Shown: piece after piece, positions 31,605-40,591 of the stretch
Position numbering within the stretch: position 1 is the first letter of the stretch
How the letters are laid out: each line of letters begins with the position of its first letter
Assembly: GCA_036652795.1 (NCBI GenBank)
Contig: JAVVVD010000006.1
Coordinates: forward strand, 41,714-105,713
Reading direction: 5' to 3'
Origin: JAVVVD01 sp036652795
Lineage (GTDB): Bacteria; Bacillota; Clostridia; Christensenellales; CAG-138
Length of the DNA: 64,000 nt
Position numbers and translations under genes: made by a program
The notes under the pieces: generated by a model
Told to the model about the DNA's origin: nothing
Databases searched by the model: none
Seen by the model: the letters and a program-made list of their open reading frames with translations, nothing else

Positions 31605-32249
31605 TCAGGAAAACAATATATTGCGCAGATCAGCTACCGTAGCAGCAATGTACGCTGGGTCGCATTCGGCAAGCTCCGCGGCAGAGCCATAACCGTATAG
31701 CACGCCTATACCATCTACACCGGATTCGTTAGCTGCGCACAGATCATAATATCTGTCGCCGACCATAGCGGTGCGGCGTTTATCCACGCCAAGCTCATCG
31801 CAGGCTATACGCAGCAGCTCAGATTTATCACCGGAACCATCGGATCGTGCGCCTCTTATATAATCTATATAAGGGGCAAAGCCAAATAATTCGATATGCT
31901 CTAGCGCTGTAGAGTGCACCTTGGCGGTAACTATGCCCACGGTGCTTCCAGCGGTTCGCAGATCACCCAAAAGGTCAAGTATTCCATCATACGCCTTCAT
32001 CTTGTCTATCCCACAGGTTTTGGCTTTTAATCTGTATATACTTACGGCTTCATCGAGCAGCTCACCATCAATACCGAGTATTGTGGAAAAACCAACGCGC
32101 AATGGTGGTCCCACAAGCTTGCGCATTTCACTATCCGGTATATCGGGGATATCTAGCTCCCTCATCATGGCGCGTGTTGCGGCAAATATGCCTGGGCCGG
32201 ATTCGTTGAGCGTCCCATCAAAATCAAAGAATATGGTATCGTATCTCAT
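31605..32249 (-). CDS. HAD hydrolase, phosphoglycolate phosphatase (Gph/PpaX)-like
   Basis: 214 residues. Motif I FFDFDGTLNES (Asp9, Asp11), cap domain with LVGPPLRVGF, motif II IVTAK, and motif IV MVGDRYYDLCAA. The LVGPPL segment is typical of the Gph/PpaX branch, which removes phosphate from phosphoglycolate or pyrophosphate. The start has no Shine-Dalgarno site. TATAAT lies 7 bases before the ATG, with a -35-like TTGCGT 17 bases further up, so the mRNA is probably leaderless. The promoter lies at and beyond the 3' end of the decarboxylase gene. The gene may read through into darA, 65 bases downstream. Confidence 0.9.
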   Translation of the reverse strand: MRYDTIFFDFDGTLNESGPGIFAATRAMMRELDIPDIPDSEMRKLVGPPLRVGFSTILGIDGELLDEAVSIYRLKAKTCGIDKMKAYDGILDLLGDLRTAGSTVGIVTAKVHSTALEHIELFGFAPYIDYIRGARSDGSGDKSELLRIACDELGVDKRRTAMVGDRYYDLCAANESGVDGIGVLYGYGSAAELAECDPAYIAATVADLRNILFS

Positions 32250-32256
32250 AGATAAT

Positions 32257-32285
32257 ATTATATATCAGGTTATGGCTTAACGCAA
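32257..32285 (-). promoter_or_regulatory. Promoter of the HAD phosphatase gene, leaderless geometry (minus strand)
   Basis: On the minus strand TTGCGT (32285-32280) and TATAAT (32262-32257) are 17 bases apart. Seven bases separate the -10 box from ATG at 32249 and none form a ribosome site. The -35 box lies inside the 3' end of the upstream decarboxylase gene. Confidence 0.7.
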
Positions 32286-33637
32286 CATACGCACCCATCT
32301 GAAATGCCAAACAATGTAAGATCGGCTTGCACCTGAGATTGCAGATATGAAATAACCTCTTGCGTGATCTGCTCTCCTGGAATCAATGCGGCAATGCCTG
32401 GTGGGTATGCACCGGCCGCGGCGGCCGCTATACGGCCATAGCTTCGCTCAAGCGGAATATATTCTGCATCGGCTAATGCCGCGTCGCGCACCGACATGAG
32501 TGCGGTTCTGGAAGGGGGAAGTGCAATGTTTGGTAGCATTTGTGTGCCATAAGGCAACATCATAAGTGCGTGCAGCAGTCTTTCATACCATTCGTCCGGG
32601 TCATTTGGTGTGGTAATAAGTACTACGGAGTGGATATCGGCCATCTCGGCGATGATCCCATCATTGTAAAGCGCCTCATGCGCACATTTGCCGCTCATGC
32701 CGCGCCCATTTACCAGTAGCGTCAGGCGTGTAGGATCTATGGCGGATACGCCGCCGCACCCAACTATTGAATCATCCAAAAGCGCCACGCCATTTAATGC
32801 GCCGATACGTTTTCGGATGGATTTTATACGGGATACATGCGCTTCCCAACCTGTGGCACTGTGCAGCGCCCAGTCCAGTGAGGACATGAGAAGATAGGAG
32901 GGACTGCTGGATTGCAGCAGTCTGAGTGTGCTGCGTACACGGCTTTGAGTTATTGGGCAGCGCGTGCCAAGATGCAGCACGGCGCTTTGCGTAAAGGCGT
33001 TAAGCGTCTTGTGGGCGCTGATGCACCACATATCCACATCATCTGCGGGAAAATCAGGGAGCGACGTTGCAAATGGGAAGTGTGCGCCATGCGCAGCGTC
33101 AACAAACAGCAATGCGCCATGGTGGTGAGCTGCTTGAGCTATTGAGGCCAGATCGGCACATTTCCCAAAATAATCCGGGCTTACGATAAGAACGGCATCC
33201 GCGGGGCTTTGCGTAAGGGCGGCGTCTATGGCTGCGGCAGTGACCATTCCTTCAGATGATGGGTATACAAAGTCAACATCATGTCCGGCAAGCACAACGC
33301 CGTTTATAGCGGATTTATGGCAGTTGCGGGCAAGCAATACACGCTTGTGTTGACCCAACGAAAGCAGCATGGCCGCAACGCCTGTGCTGGATCCATTTAT
33401 AAGCAAAAAGCTGTGTTGCGCATGATAGGCGCTGGCATAGGCCTGCTCGGTGTGCAGCAGCGCACCCTCCGGCGCGGCAAGATCGTCTGTTTCGGGTAGC
33501 TCCGTAACATCCCATGGCGCAACGGCATTGAAACCACCCATGCCAAGACCCTTGTGGCCCGGCATGTGAAAACGTGCCGTATCACTGCGGGCATATTCAC
33601 CCAAAATTTCGGGTAGACTTTTTACATGCTCATGCAT
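32270..33637 (-). CDS. Orn/Lys/Arg decarboxylase, PLP-dependent (short form)
   Basis: 455 residues, the short Bacillota form of the group III decarboxylases (Cad/SpeA/YaaO-like). It shows RFHMPGHKG near the N-terminus, DAAHGAHFPF, and the PLP-lysine motif CISAHKTLNAFTQ with Lys210. It would decarboxylate arginine, lysine or ornithine to a polyamine precursor; the substrate is not fixed by sequence. The ATG overlaps the stop of the upstream gene by 8 bases (ATGCATGA) with no ribosome site of its own, indicating coupled translation. In relatives this gene begins the decarboxylase-tmk-darA cluster. Confidence 0.92.
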   Translation of the reverse strand: MHEHVKSLPEILGEYARSDTARFHMPGHKGLGMGGFNAVAPWDVTELPETDDLAAPEGALLHTEQAYASAYHAQHSFLLINGSSTGVAAMLLSLGQHKRVLLARNCHKSAINGVVLAGHDVDFVYPSSEGMVTAAAIDAALTQSPADAVLIVSPDYFGKCADLASIAQAAHHHGALLFVDAAHGAHFPFATSLPDFPADDVDMWCISAHKTLNAFTQSAVLHLGTRCPITQSRVRSTLRLLQSSSPSYLLMSSLDWALHSATGWEAHVSRIKSIRKRIGALNGVALLDDSIVGCGGVSAIDPTRLTLLVNGRGMSGKCAHEALYNDGIIAEMADIHSVVLITTPNDPDEWYERLLHALMMLPYGTQMLPNIALPPSRTALMSVRDAALADAEYIPLERSYGRIAAAAAGAYPPGIAALIPGEQITQEVISYLQSQVQADLTLFGISDGCVCCVKP

Positions 33638-34190
33638 TTGTGAGATCTAATGGGCTTTTTGCCATGCATGCAACGAATTCCTCGTTGGGATGAAAATATA
33701 TGCCATACAGCTTGCCCTTGCGGCGGAATATCAATGTGTGCGCCGTTTTAACCGAGTATACGGTGATCTTTGAATAGTTTAAGAAGCCGATCTTTTCGCT
33801 GTATTTTTTACCGGGCGCCATAAGTGCCACAAAATCATATGCAGCAACGCCCTCATAAAGCTTGCCACGGCCGCCAGTCATGCGTTCGAAAAGTATACTG
33901 CCAAGCGGATACGGCTGAGTCAGCTGCTTGCCAAATTCATCCAGCTCGCCTTCTGGCGGCTGTTCGTAGAAGATGGTATAGCGGTATGAGCAGAGCCTTC
34001 TGCGGTAGATGAAGTAACATGCGCCCACAACGAACATTATCATAAGCACATTCATCACGCCGCCAAAGCGCATTGTTGAAAACAGCTGGCTTAATTTGCC
34101 TATGAAAGCTATAAGAAGGATGAGCGCAACAACAAGAAAGATATCCGCAATGGAATTGAACTTTTGATTATCGTTGGTATGCTGATACAT
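33630..34190 (-). CDS. Membrane protein with two N-terminal helices, unknown function
   Basis: About 186 residues. Two transmembrane helices at about 16-34 and 43-62 are followed by a basic turn (YRRRLCSYRY) and a cytosolic domain of 120 residues that I do not recognise (FERMTGGRGKLYEGVAAYDFV, HTLIFRRKGKLYGIYFHP). I start at 34190 (MYQHTNDN), with GCGAGGT close upstream. A TATAAT box 13 bases before the ATG suggests a very short leader. The stop overlaps the decarboxylase start by 8 bases, so the two are likely coupled, and a role linked to amino-acid or polyamine metabolism is possible but unproven. Confidence 0.65.
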   Translation of the reverse strand: MYQHTNDNQKFNSIADIFLVVALILLIAFIGKLSQLFSTMRFGGVMNVLMIMFVVGACYFIYRRRLCSYRYTIFYEQPPEGELDEFGKQLTQPYPLGSILFERMTGGRGKLYEGVAAYDFVALMAPGKKYSEKIGFLNYSKITVYSVKTAHTLIFRRKGKLYGIYFHPNEEFVACMAKSPLDLTNA

Positions 34191-34259
34191 GGCTACCTCG
34201 CTTATTATAATTATTGTATAGATAATAACATCTTCGCAGCATGTGCGCAAATTGGCATA

Positions 34260-35168
34260 TCAGATCATGGCTACGGCTATCTGGGAAGCAAGCCGCACGT
34301 TGTTGTACACCAGCTGTATGTTGGATTCAAGGCTTTTGCCGCCAGTTGCATCCTTTATGGCGCCAAGCAAAAATGGAGTAAGCTTTTTTCCGTGTATACA
34401 GAGCTTTGAGGCTTGAGCAACAGCCGCATCGATAATGCCGTTTATATAGCCGCTATCCATGGAATATTCCTCTGGTATGGGGTTTACAACCAGTGTTCCG
34501 CCTGGGTAACCAAGCTCACGCTGCGCTGTTATAGCTGCGGCTATCTGCTGTGGGGTATCCATGCGGTAATCTACTTCAAAGTCGCTATCGCGGGTGTAGA
34601 AGGCGGGCAGACGCTTTGTTTTATAGCCGATAACGGGTACGCCTTTGGTTTCAAGGTATTCAAGCGTAAGCCCAAGATCAAGTATGCTTTTTGCGCCCGC
34701 GCACACAACCGTAACATCAGTGTTTCCAAGCTCCTCAAGGTCTGCGCTTATGTCCATTGTGGTTTCTGCACCACGATGCACACCGCCTATTCCGCCGGTA
34801 GCAAACACGTGTATGCCGGCAAGCTTTGCAAGTATCATTGTGGCAGCCACCGTTGTGGCACCGTCTGCGCCGGCGGCGATAAGCGATGGTATATCGCGAC
34901 GGCTGGCCTTGTTTACGGCAGCGCCTGCCTTGCCAAGGTATTCAAGTTGCTCGTCTGCAAGACCAATGCACAGCTTGCCGCCAAGTATGGCACAGGTTGC
35001 AGGAATTGCACCGTGCGCACGGGTGATGCGCTCGCATTCGCGGGCGGTATCAACATTTTGCGGATACGGCATACCGTGGGAGATTATGGTGCTTTCCAGC
35101 GCGATAATGGGCGCACCGCACTCCAGCGCCTTTTTGACATCCTTGGATAATAGCAGATGCTTGTTCAT
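34260..35168 (-). CDS. psuG: Pseudouridine-5'-phosphate glycosidase
   Basis: 302 residues. The family blocks are ALESTIISHGMPYPQNV, SRRDIPSLIAAGADGATTVAATM, FATGGIGGVHRGAE, VVCAGAKSILDLG and NPIPEEYSM. The enzyme splits pseudouridine 5'-phosphate into uracil and ribose 5-phosphate, breaking a C-C glycosidic bond. It lies 17 bases after psuK, so the operon forms a two-step pathway from pseudouridine to uracil. AAGGAG precedes the start. Confidence 0.97.
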   Translation of the reverse strand: MNKHLLLSKDVKKALECGAPIIALESTIISHGMPYPQNVDTARECERITRAHGAIPATCAILGGKLCIGLADEQLEYLGKAGAAVNKASRRDIPSLIAAGADGATTVAATMILAKLAGIHVFATGGIGGVHRGAETTMDISADLEELGNTDVTVVCAGAKSILDLGLTLEYLETKGVPVIGYKTKRLPAFYTRDSDFEVDYRMDTPQQIAAAITAQRELGYPGGTLVVNPIPEEYSMDSGYINGIIDAAVAQASKLCIHGKKLTPFLLGAIKDATGGKSLESNIQLVYNNVRLASQIAVAMI

Positions 35169-35185
35169 TGCATTAAAGCTCCTTA

Positions 35186-36055
35186 TTAGAATATAGCGGG
35201 GAAGACTGCTTCGCTAACGGTGTTTTCGCTCATTAGTGTAAGGGAGGCTATTTCGCACGCGAAATGTGCGCTGCGCTCAATGCTGTAGCCTGCAAGATAT
35301 GCTGCGCACAGCGCAGCCGTGGCGGAATCCCCAGCACCTGTGGTGTTTACAGGCTGTATTGGTGCGGATAATGTATGCCCGCAGGAGGTAGCGTCGGCAT
35401 AAGCCATACCAAGTGCGCCAAGCGATACGAACGCGCGCTTAACGCCCATGCGCACAAGCGCTTTGGCACAGCAAACGGGATCAGTTTCACTTGTGAGCGA
35501 GCGGGCCTCGTATATATTAGGCTTTATTGTGTGTATATAGGGTAGTATACAGGCCATACGCTGTGACTTAGCCACGGATACAGGGTCTGCAAAGATGGGT
35601 ATCTTGGCATGCTTTGACAAAAACTGCAATGTTTCATCGCATATGTTGGCGTCAAGCACCAACGCATCGGCTGAATTGACAACTTGCATATCTATACGAT
35701 CCGGCGTAAGAAACTTCATTGCCCGCATATCGTTGAGTGCAAGATACATATCTGCACAATTGTCATTGATACAAAGATATACCCCGCCCATAAGTCCGGG
35801 CAATGTAATGGCATAATCCAAACCTATACCGTTTTGCATACAATGGCTGCGAAGCCCCTCAGAGAACGCATCATCGCCAAGCGCACTGATAAGCTGCACG
35901 GAGCAGCCCAGATGTGCAAGGTTTTCGGCGATATTGCGGCCAACGCCGCCGGGTCGCGCAATTATCCGCCCGATGTTGGAATCGCGCAGACATAACGGCA
36001 AATCCGGAGTACCGGATATATCGGTATTTATGCCGCCGGCTACAAATACTTTCAT
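35186..36055 (-). CDS. psuK: Pseudouridine kinase, PfkB family
   Basis: 289 residues. PfkB/ribokinase signatures are present: N-terminal VAGGINTDI, ARPGGVGRNIAENLAHLG (about 34-51), and the C-terminal anion-hole motif NTTGAGDSATAA with the catalytic Asp. Its location directly before psuG identifies the substrate as pseudouridine. No Shine-Dalgarno site precedes ATG 36055. TATAAT lies 7 bases before it and is preceded by TGG, an extended -10, so the mRNA appears leaderless. Confidence 0.92.
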   Translation of the reverse strand: MKVFVAGGINTDISGTPDLPLCLRDSNIGRIIARPGGVGRNIAENLAHLGCSVQLISALGDDAFSEGLRSHCMQNGIGLDYAITLPGLMGGVYLCINDNCADMYLALNDMRAMKFLTPDRIDMQVVNSADALVLDANICDETLQFLSKHAKIPIFADPVSVAKSQRMACILPYIHTIKPNIYEARSLTSETDPVCCAKALVRMGVKRAFVSLGALGMAYADATSCGHTLSAPIQPVNTTGAGDSATAALCAAYLAGYSIERSAHFACEIASLTLMSENTVSEAVFPAIF

Positions 36056-36062
36056 AATTGTA

Positions 36063-36071
36063 ATTATACCA
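36063..36071 (-). promoter_or_regulatory. Extended -10 promoter of psuK-psuG, leaderless geometry (minus strand)
   Basis: TGGTATAAT on the minus strand is an extended -10 element, which can work without a good -35; none is visible. Seven bases separate it from the psuK ATG, none forming a ribosome site. Confidence 0.65.
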
Positions 36072-36124
36072 CAGCAAAGTGATATATGATAGAATAAAGG
36101 CTAAGGATGCATGGAGGTTATATA

Positions 36125-36961
36125 ATGAAAAGATTTTTTAGTGCGCTGAGCAGGGGCGTTATATTCGCACTGTTGTATGTAGGTATGCAATTCATAGTGT
36201 CGATATTTGCAACGATAGGTTTTGGTATATTTTACGCCATGGCAAACACAACGGATATTGGTCTGGATGTGCTTGAAATGCAGAGCAGCATGGCGGATTT
36301 TGTGATGCAAAATTCAAATATGATAACAATGATATCCAACCTGCTTACGCTGGTGGTGCTGATGATAATATTTCGGGCTACAAGGAAGCGTTATAGCGAG
36401 CAGATCAGCTTGCTGCCGGTGCAGGTGAGCAAGCTTTGGCCGGTGGTTGTGATGGGTGCTGCGATGACATTTGTGGTTACTGCCGGGATGGATATGCTGC
36501 CAATACCGGAGCAGTGGTGGGAAAGCTACGAGCAGCTTTCGTCCACGCTGGTGGCGGGAAGTCCGATTATAGCATTTGTAAGCACGGTGATAGTTGCACC
36601 TGTGGTGGAGGAGGTTGTGTTCCGCGGGCTGGTGTATACGCGGCTGCGCAGCGGTATGCCGTTTATAGTTGCCATGCTGCTTGAGTGCGCTATATTCGCC
36701 GTGCTGCACGGTACAGCCATATGGATGGCATACGCGTTTTTGCTTGCGATACTTATGACGTTGGTATTTGAGGCGTATGGTTCAATTTGGGCGAGTATTG
36801 CGCTGCATATCACATTCAACCTGTTCGGCTCATACGTTACACCATATATGCAGTTTAAAAGCCAGCTTATTCCGCTGCTTGCCGGGCTTGTTATAGCTGC
36901 TGTATGCGCAAGGTTTATAATGATAAACCGTAATGGGCGCAGGGTGCGTGAAGGAAAATAA
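36125..36961 (+). CDS. CPBP-family intramembrane metalloprotease (CAAX protease-like)
   Basis: 278 residues with about eight hydrophobic helices. The CPBP/Abi motifs are VVEEVVFRGL (Glu162, Glu163, Arg167), FAVLHG with the second-motif His, and ALHITFNLFGS with the third-motif His/Asn. These supply the metal-binding and catalytic residues of the Rce1-like protease fold. In Bacillota, family members act in bacteriocin self-immunity or membrane-protein processing; no bacteriocin gene is visible next to it. ATG 36125 has GGAGG 7 bases upstream; the in-frame ATG at 36107 lies before that site. Divergent from psuK. Confidence 0.9.
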   Translation: MKRFFSALSRGVIFALLYVGMQFIVSIFATIGFGIFYAMANTTDIGLDVLEMQSSMADFVMQNSNMITMISNLLTLVVLMIIFRATRKRYSEQISLLPVQVSKLWPVVVMGAAMTFVVTAGMDMLPIPEQWWESYEQLSSTLVAGSPIIAFVSTVIVAPVVEEVVFRGLVYTRLRSGMPFIVAMLLECAIFAVLHGTAIWMAYAFLLAILMTLVFEAYGSIWASIALHITFNLFGSYVTPYMQFKSQLIPLLAGLVIAAVCARFIMINRNGRRVREGK

Positions 36962-36978
36962 AAAGCTATATGGTGTGT

Positions 36979-37005
36979 GTTTAACCAATGGTATATGGGT
37001 TAAAC
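36979..37005. terminator. Small hairpin between convergent CPBP and GH13 genes
   Basis: GTTTAACC (36979-36986) pairs with GGTTAAAC (36998-37005) around an 11-base loop, overlapping the stop codon of the GH13 gene. There is no strong T run, so it is a weak terminator candidate. Confidence 0.35.
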
Positions 37006-38664
37006 AAGCCTGAACACAACGCCCTCGTACGGCGAAAGCTTGAGCCGCTTTGAGTATTCGCGTTTTCCATGTGTGCCAAAGGCATACTCGCCGCACAAAG
37101 ACGGAAGCGACATATGTGCGACACGGCTGCTCAGATTAATTGCAATCAGCAGCTTTTCGCTTTTACATTCGCGTATATATGAAATACCGCGGGGGTTTTG
37201 GAGATCAACCGCCATGTATGTGCCGCATGTGAGCGCCGGACTTTGGCGGCGCAGCGAGATTGCTCTGCGGTAAAAATCGACAATGCCCCCGTTACAGCTT
37301 TCCGCTTGTATGTTGACGTAGGTATAGTTTGGATTGATCTTCATCCATGGTGTACCGGTTGTGAAGCCGGCGTTATGATCGCCTGTCCACTGTACAGGGG
37401 TTCGGGCATGGTCGCGTGTCATGCGCATTATTATACGGCGCGCTAGCCACGCTGGCAGGTGCATCATGCTCTGCAATACGCTGTAGCAGTTTATGGCTTC
37501 AAAATCCTTCCATTCGCCCTTTTCAAGATGGCAGTTGGTCATGCCGCATTCTTCACCCTGATAGATGAAGGGTGTGCCGCGCAGGGTAAGGTTTAGCAGC
37601 GCAAGTGCGCATGCCGATTCGCTGCGCCAGCGCCTATCATCGCCAAAGCGTGATACCTGCCTTGGCTGGTCATGGTTGGAAAGATAGTTGCCAACCCAGC
37701 CGCCGCCCTGCTGCATGTGCGTCTGCCACGAATCCACAATGCGCTTAAAATCCCGTAGCGTCCAGTGATATAACTTGCGAAAATCGTATTTGCCAAGCGG
37801 GCCGCACCCAAGCATGTGCAGATCGAACTGGAACATCATCATCAATTCGTGATTTTCGGGCTTAGTGTAGCCAAGCACGCTGTTTTCATCGGTAAGTACG
37901 CCCTCGCCAACCGTAAAGCAATCGTATTTGGATAGCACCTGGGCATACATTTCCTTGATAAAATCATGCACGCCGGGGCGGTCACAGATGAGATCACCGG
38001 GGAATTGCAATCCCTTCCTGTGCGCATCCTTGTCGGGCAGTCCATCGGCCTTTTTAAGCGTGTTGACAACATCCATGCGAAACCCGGCAATGCCCTTATC
38101 CAGCCAGAAGCGCATGATATCGTAGATCTCATGCCGAAGCTGTGGATTCTCCCAATTGACGTCGCACTGACCCGGCGCGAAGGAGGTCAGATAGTATTCA
38201 CCGCTTTGCGCATCATGTCCCCATGCGCTGCCGCCGAAAAAAGAGAGCCAGTTGTTTGGAGGTCCGCCGTTTTTACCATTTTTAAAATAAAAATAGTCGC
38301 GGTATTTGCTGGTTGGTTCCTTAAGGGCATTTTGAAACCATTCGGATTTTTCTGAAACATGGTTTGGAACGAGGTCCATTATTATCCCTATGCCGTGTGC
38401 TTTGGCCGCCGCGAGCAGCGCGTCAAAATCCGCCATTGTGCCAAAATCAGGATGGATTGAATAATAGTCCGATACGTCATAGCCGTAATCGCAGTTGGGT
38501 GAGGCGTACACGGGGTTTAGCCATATCATATCGGCGCCAAGGCTTTTTATATAATCAAGCTTGCTTGTGACTCCTGGAATATCGCCTATACCATCCCCAT
38601 TGGAATCAAAAAAGGAGCGTGGCCATATCTGGTATACAATCTTATCCTTGTCTGCGAATTTCAT
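37000..38664 (-). CDS. GH13 alpha-glucosidase / oligo-1,6-glucosidase-like
   Basis: 554 residues. The (beta/alpha)8 catalytic domain shows the four GH13 regions: MDLVPNHV, GFRMDVVN (nucleophile Asp198), TVGEG (acid/base Glu254) and LSNHDQPR (Asp332). The N-terminus VYQIWPRSFFDSNGDGIGDIPG and the calcium-loop DSNGDGIGD agree with the oligo-1,6-glucosidase/trehalose-6-phosphate hydrolase subfamily. No signal peptide is present, so it acts on imported oligosaccharides or sugar phosphates. AGGAGTG precedes the start. There is no adjacent sugar transporter, so the exact substrate (isomaltose, maltose or trehalose-6-P) is open. Confidence 0.93.
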   Translation of the reverse strand: MKFADKDKIVYQIWPRSFFDSNGDGIGDIPGVTSKLDYIKSLGADMIWLNPVYASPNCDYGYDVSDYYSIHPDFGTMADFDALLAAAKAHGIGIIMDLVPNHVSEKSEWFQNALKEPTSKYRDYFYFKNGKNGGPPNNWLSFFGGSAWGHDAQSGEYYLTSFAPGQCDVNWENPQLRHEIYDIMRFWLDKGIAGFRMDVVNTLKKADGLPDKDAHRKGLQFPGDLICDRPGVHDFIKEMYAQVLSKYDCFTVGEGVLTDENSVLGYTKPENHELMMMFQFDLHMLGCGPLGKYDFRKLYHWTLRDFKRIVDSWQTHMQQGGGWVGNYLSNHDQPRQVSRFGDDRRWRSESACALALLNLTLRGTPFIYQGEECGMTNCHLEKGEWKDFEAINCYSVLQSMMHLPAWLARRIIMRMTRDHARTPVQWTGDHNAGFTTGTPWMKINPNYTYVNIQAESCNGGIVDFYRRAISLRRQSPALTCGTYMAVDLQNPRGISYIRECKSEKLLIAINLSSRVAHMSLPSLCGEYAFGTHGKREYSKRLKLSPYEGVVFRLV

Positions 38665-38685
38665 AATTTCACTCCTATGAGCTTA

Positions 38686-39480
38686 TTAGAATGGGCGCAC
38701 GAAAAATGCGTTGATGGCAAACTGATCTATTAGTACCAGCATACCGAGTGCGGCCACATAGATGGCAAAGCCTATAAGGCTTTTACGCTTAATCAGCTCC
38801 AGCATAAAACGTATGGCAAAATAGCCGCTAACGGCTGCAACAAGCGTGCCAACGGCCACAGCGATCCATGGAATGCCGGCAGTTCCAGATTCAATCACAT
38901 CGGGAAGCTGCATTACAAGCGAGCCAAGTATTGCGGGTATGGACAGAATAAACGAGAATTCAGCCGCTTCTTCTTTTTTAAGCCCAAAGAACCTGCTGCC
39001 AGCGATTGTTGAGCCGCTGCGGGAAATACCGGGCAGTATTGCAACGCCCTGCATCAGGCCTATACCGGCTGCCTGCCATGGCTTCATTTGTTCTATCGTC
39101 TTGTTGCCGCGCGCTAACAGCTCGCTTAGCAGCAGTATAACCGCGGTGGCCAAAAAGCCAAAACCGAGCAGCGCGCCTTCGTAGGATTGGATTATCGCGT
39201 CCTTGAATGCAAACGCCAGCACTGCGGTAACGGCCGTTGAAATAAGCAGCATTGCGACTTTTTTCTGGAAGGGCTTTTTGATCATGGCCCAGAGCTGTTT
39301 GTAGAATACTACGACCACAGCGATAAGCGTACCCATATGCAGCATCGTGTCAAAAAAAAGCATTCCCTCGTCTATACCAAATATATTTTGCAGCAAAACT
39401 AAATGGCCGGAACTCGAAACCGGCAAAAACTCACAAAGACCCTGTACGAGGCCAAGCAGTATAGCGATCCATAATTTCAT
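38686..39480 (-). CDS. uppP: Undecaprenyl-diphosphate phosphatase
   Basis: 264 residues, polytopic. The two family motifs are visible as GLCEFLPVSSSGHLVL (about 15-30) and ILPGISRSGSTIA, which hold the Glu, Ser and Arg of the active site. BacA/UppP enzymes recycle undecaprenyl pyrophosphate to the monophosphate carrier needed for peptidoglycan and other envelope glycans, and confer bacitracin tolerance when abundant. AGAGGGG precedes the start at a longer than usual spacing. It lies 21 bases before the GH13 gene in the same direction and may share its transcript. Confidence 0.96.
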   Translation of the reverse strand: MKLWIAILLGLVQGLCEFLPVSSSGHLVLLQNIFGIDEGMLFFDTMLHMGTLIAVVVVFYKQLWAMIKKPFQKKVAMLLISTAVTAVLAFAFKDAIIQSYEGALLGFGFLATAVILLLSELLARGNKTIEQMKPWQAAGIGLMQGVAILPGISRSGSTIAGSRFFGLKKEEAAEFSFILSIPAILGSLVMQLPDVIESGTAGIPWIAVAVGTLVAAVSGYFAIRFMLELIKRKSLIGFAIYVAALGMLVLIDQFAINAFFVRPF

Positions 39481-39625
39481 AGATGAGTGTTTTTCCCCTC
39501 TTGTTTTAATTTAATATTTACCATATTATTGTATCATGATAGGTATATATGAGTATACAGCCTACGATCTACTAAATTCCGGTTTTTACGGCATATTCAC
39601 AGATATTTAAGGAGTTTCATGCCCA

Positions 39626-40516
39626 ATGAATGAGGTTATAAGACCTAAACGGCGTACTTTGGCAGAAATACTTGAGCTTGATCCAAAGCAAGACGCCATG
39701 ACAATGCTGCTTATTATAGTAGTAGGCGTGATACATGCAATAGCGGTAAACGGATTTTATGTTCCACATAAGTTCCTTTCAAGCGGGATAACCGGCGTGG
39801 CGCTGTTGTTAACCTACCTGCTTGGCATACCAACATGGATATCGGTGCTTGCGCTAAACATACCTATATGCATTATTGGCTTTAAATACCTAAAGCCCAA
39901 GCTGGTAATCTTTTCATTCATAGCGGTGGGTGTATTTACGGTTGTTATGGCGCTTACAAGCCGGGTCAACTTTGGCATAAAGGATTCCGTACTGGCGGCG
40001 CTTGCCGGAGGTGCCATGGTGGGTATACCAAATGCGCTGGTGGTTCGCCGGGATGCTACGATGGGCGGAATCGATGTGATAACATTGATACTCTCGCGCA
40101 GGTATTCAGTTTCGATGGGTACATATGCTATTGCTTTTAATTTAGTTATAATGGGGATACTTGCCGTATATCAGGGACTGGAGCTGGGGATTGTGTCGAT
40201 ATTGGCCATGTGCGCGTGCAATATGGCTTTTGATGCTACTATACGCGGACTAAACCGCACAGTTACGGTGTTCATTATATCCGATAAATGGGATGAGATA
40301 GCGCCGCTGGTAATGGCGCAGTTGCACAGGGGTGTAACATATATTCCGGCGGAGGGGGGCTACACCGGTGCGCCCAAGAAGCTGGTATATTGTCTGCTGC
40401 GCCCATCCGAGCTTTTTACACTCAAGCGCATAGTGCGTGAGCGCGACAAAACGGCGCTTTTTTCGATGATCGAAACAAAAGAGGTAATAGGGCGTGGCTT
40501 TAGCTCCATCAACTGA
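39626..40516 (+). CDS. YitT-family membrane protein (DUF161/DUF2179)
   Basis: 296 residues. Five or six hydrophobic helices with internal similarity (GITGVALLLTYLLGIPTWI; ATMGGIDVITLILSRRYSVSMGTY) form the YitT_membrane part. The C-terminal 80 residues (RGVTYIPAEGGYTGAPKKLVYCLLRPSEL) match the cytosolic DUF2179 domain. The family is common in Bacillota and of unclear function, possibly transport. AAGGAG lies before the start with a somewhat long gap. A cytosolic peptidase follows 76 bases downstream on the same strand. Confidence 0.92.
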   Translation: MNEVIRPKRRTLAEILELDPKQDAMTMLLIIVVGVIHAIAVNGFYVPHKFLSSGITGVALLLTYLLGIPTWISVLALNIPICIIGFKYLKPKLVIFSFIAVGVFTVVMALTSRVNFGIKDSVLAALAGGAMVGIPNALVVRRDATMGGIDVITLILSRRYSVSMGTYAIAFNLVIMGILAVYQGLELGIVSILAMCACNMAFDATIRGLNRTVTVFIISDKWDEIAPLVMAQLHRGVTYIPAEGGYTGAPKKLVYCLLRPSELFTLKRIVRERDKTALFSMIETKEVIGRGFSSIN

Positions 40517-40591
40517 GCCCGATTGCAAAATCAAGAGATTAGATCTATCATTTATCATAAAATAAATTGGATTTAGGAGGAAATAAAAGCA

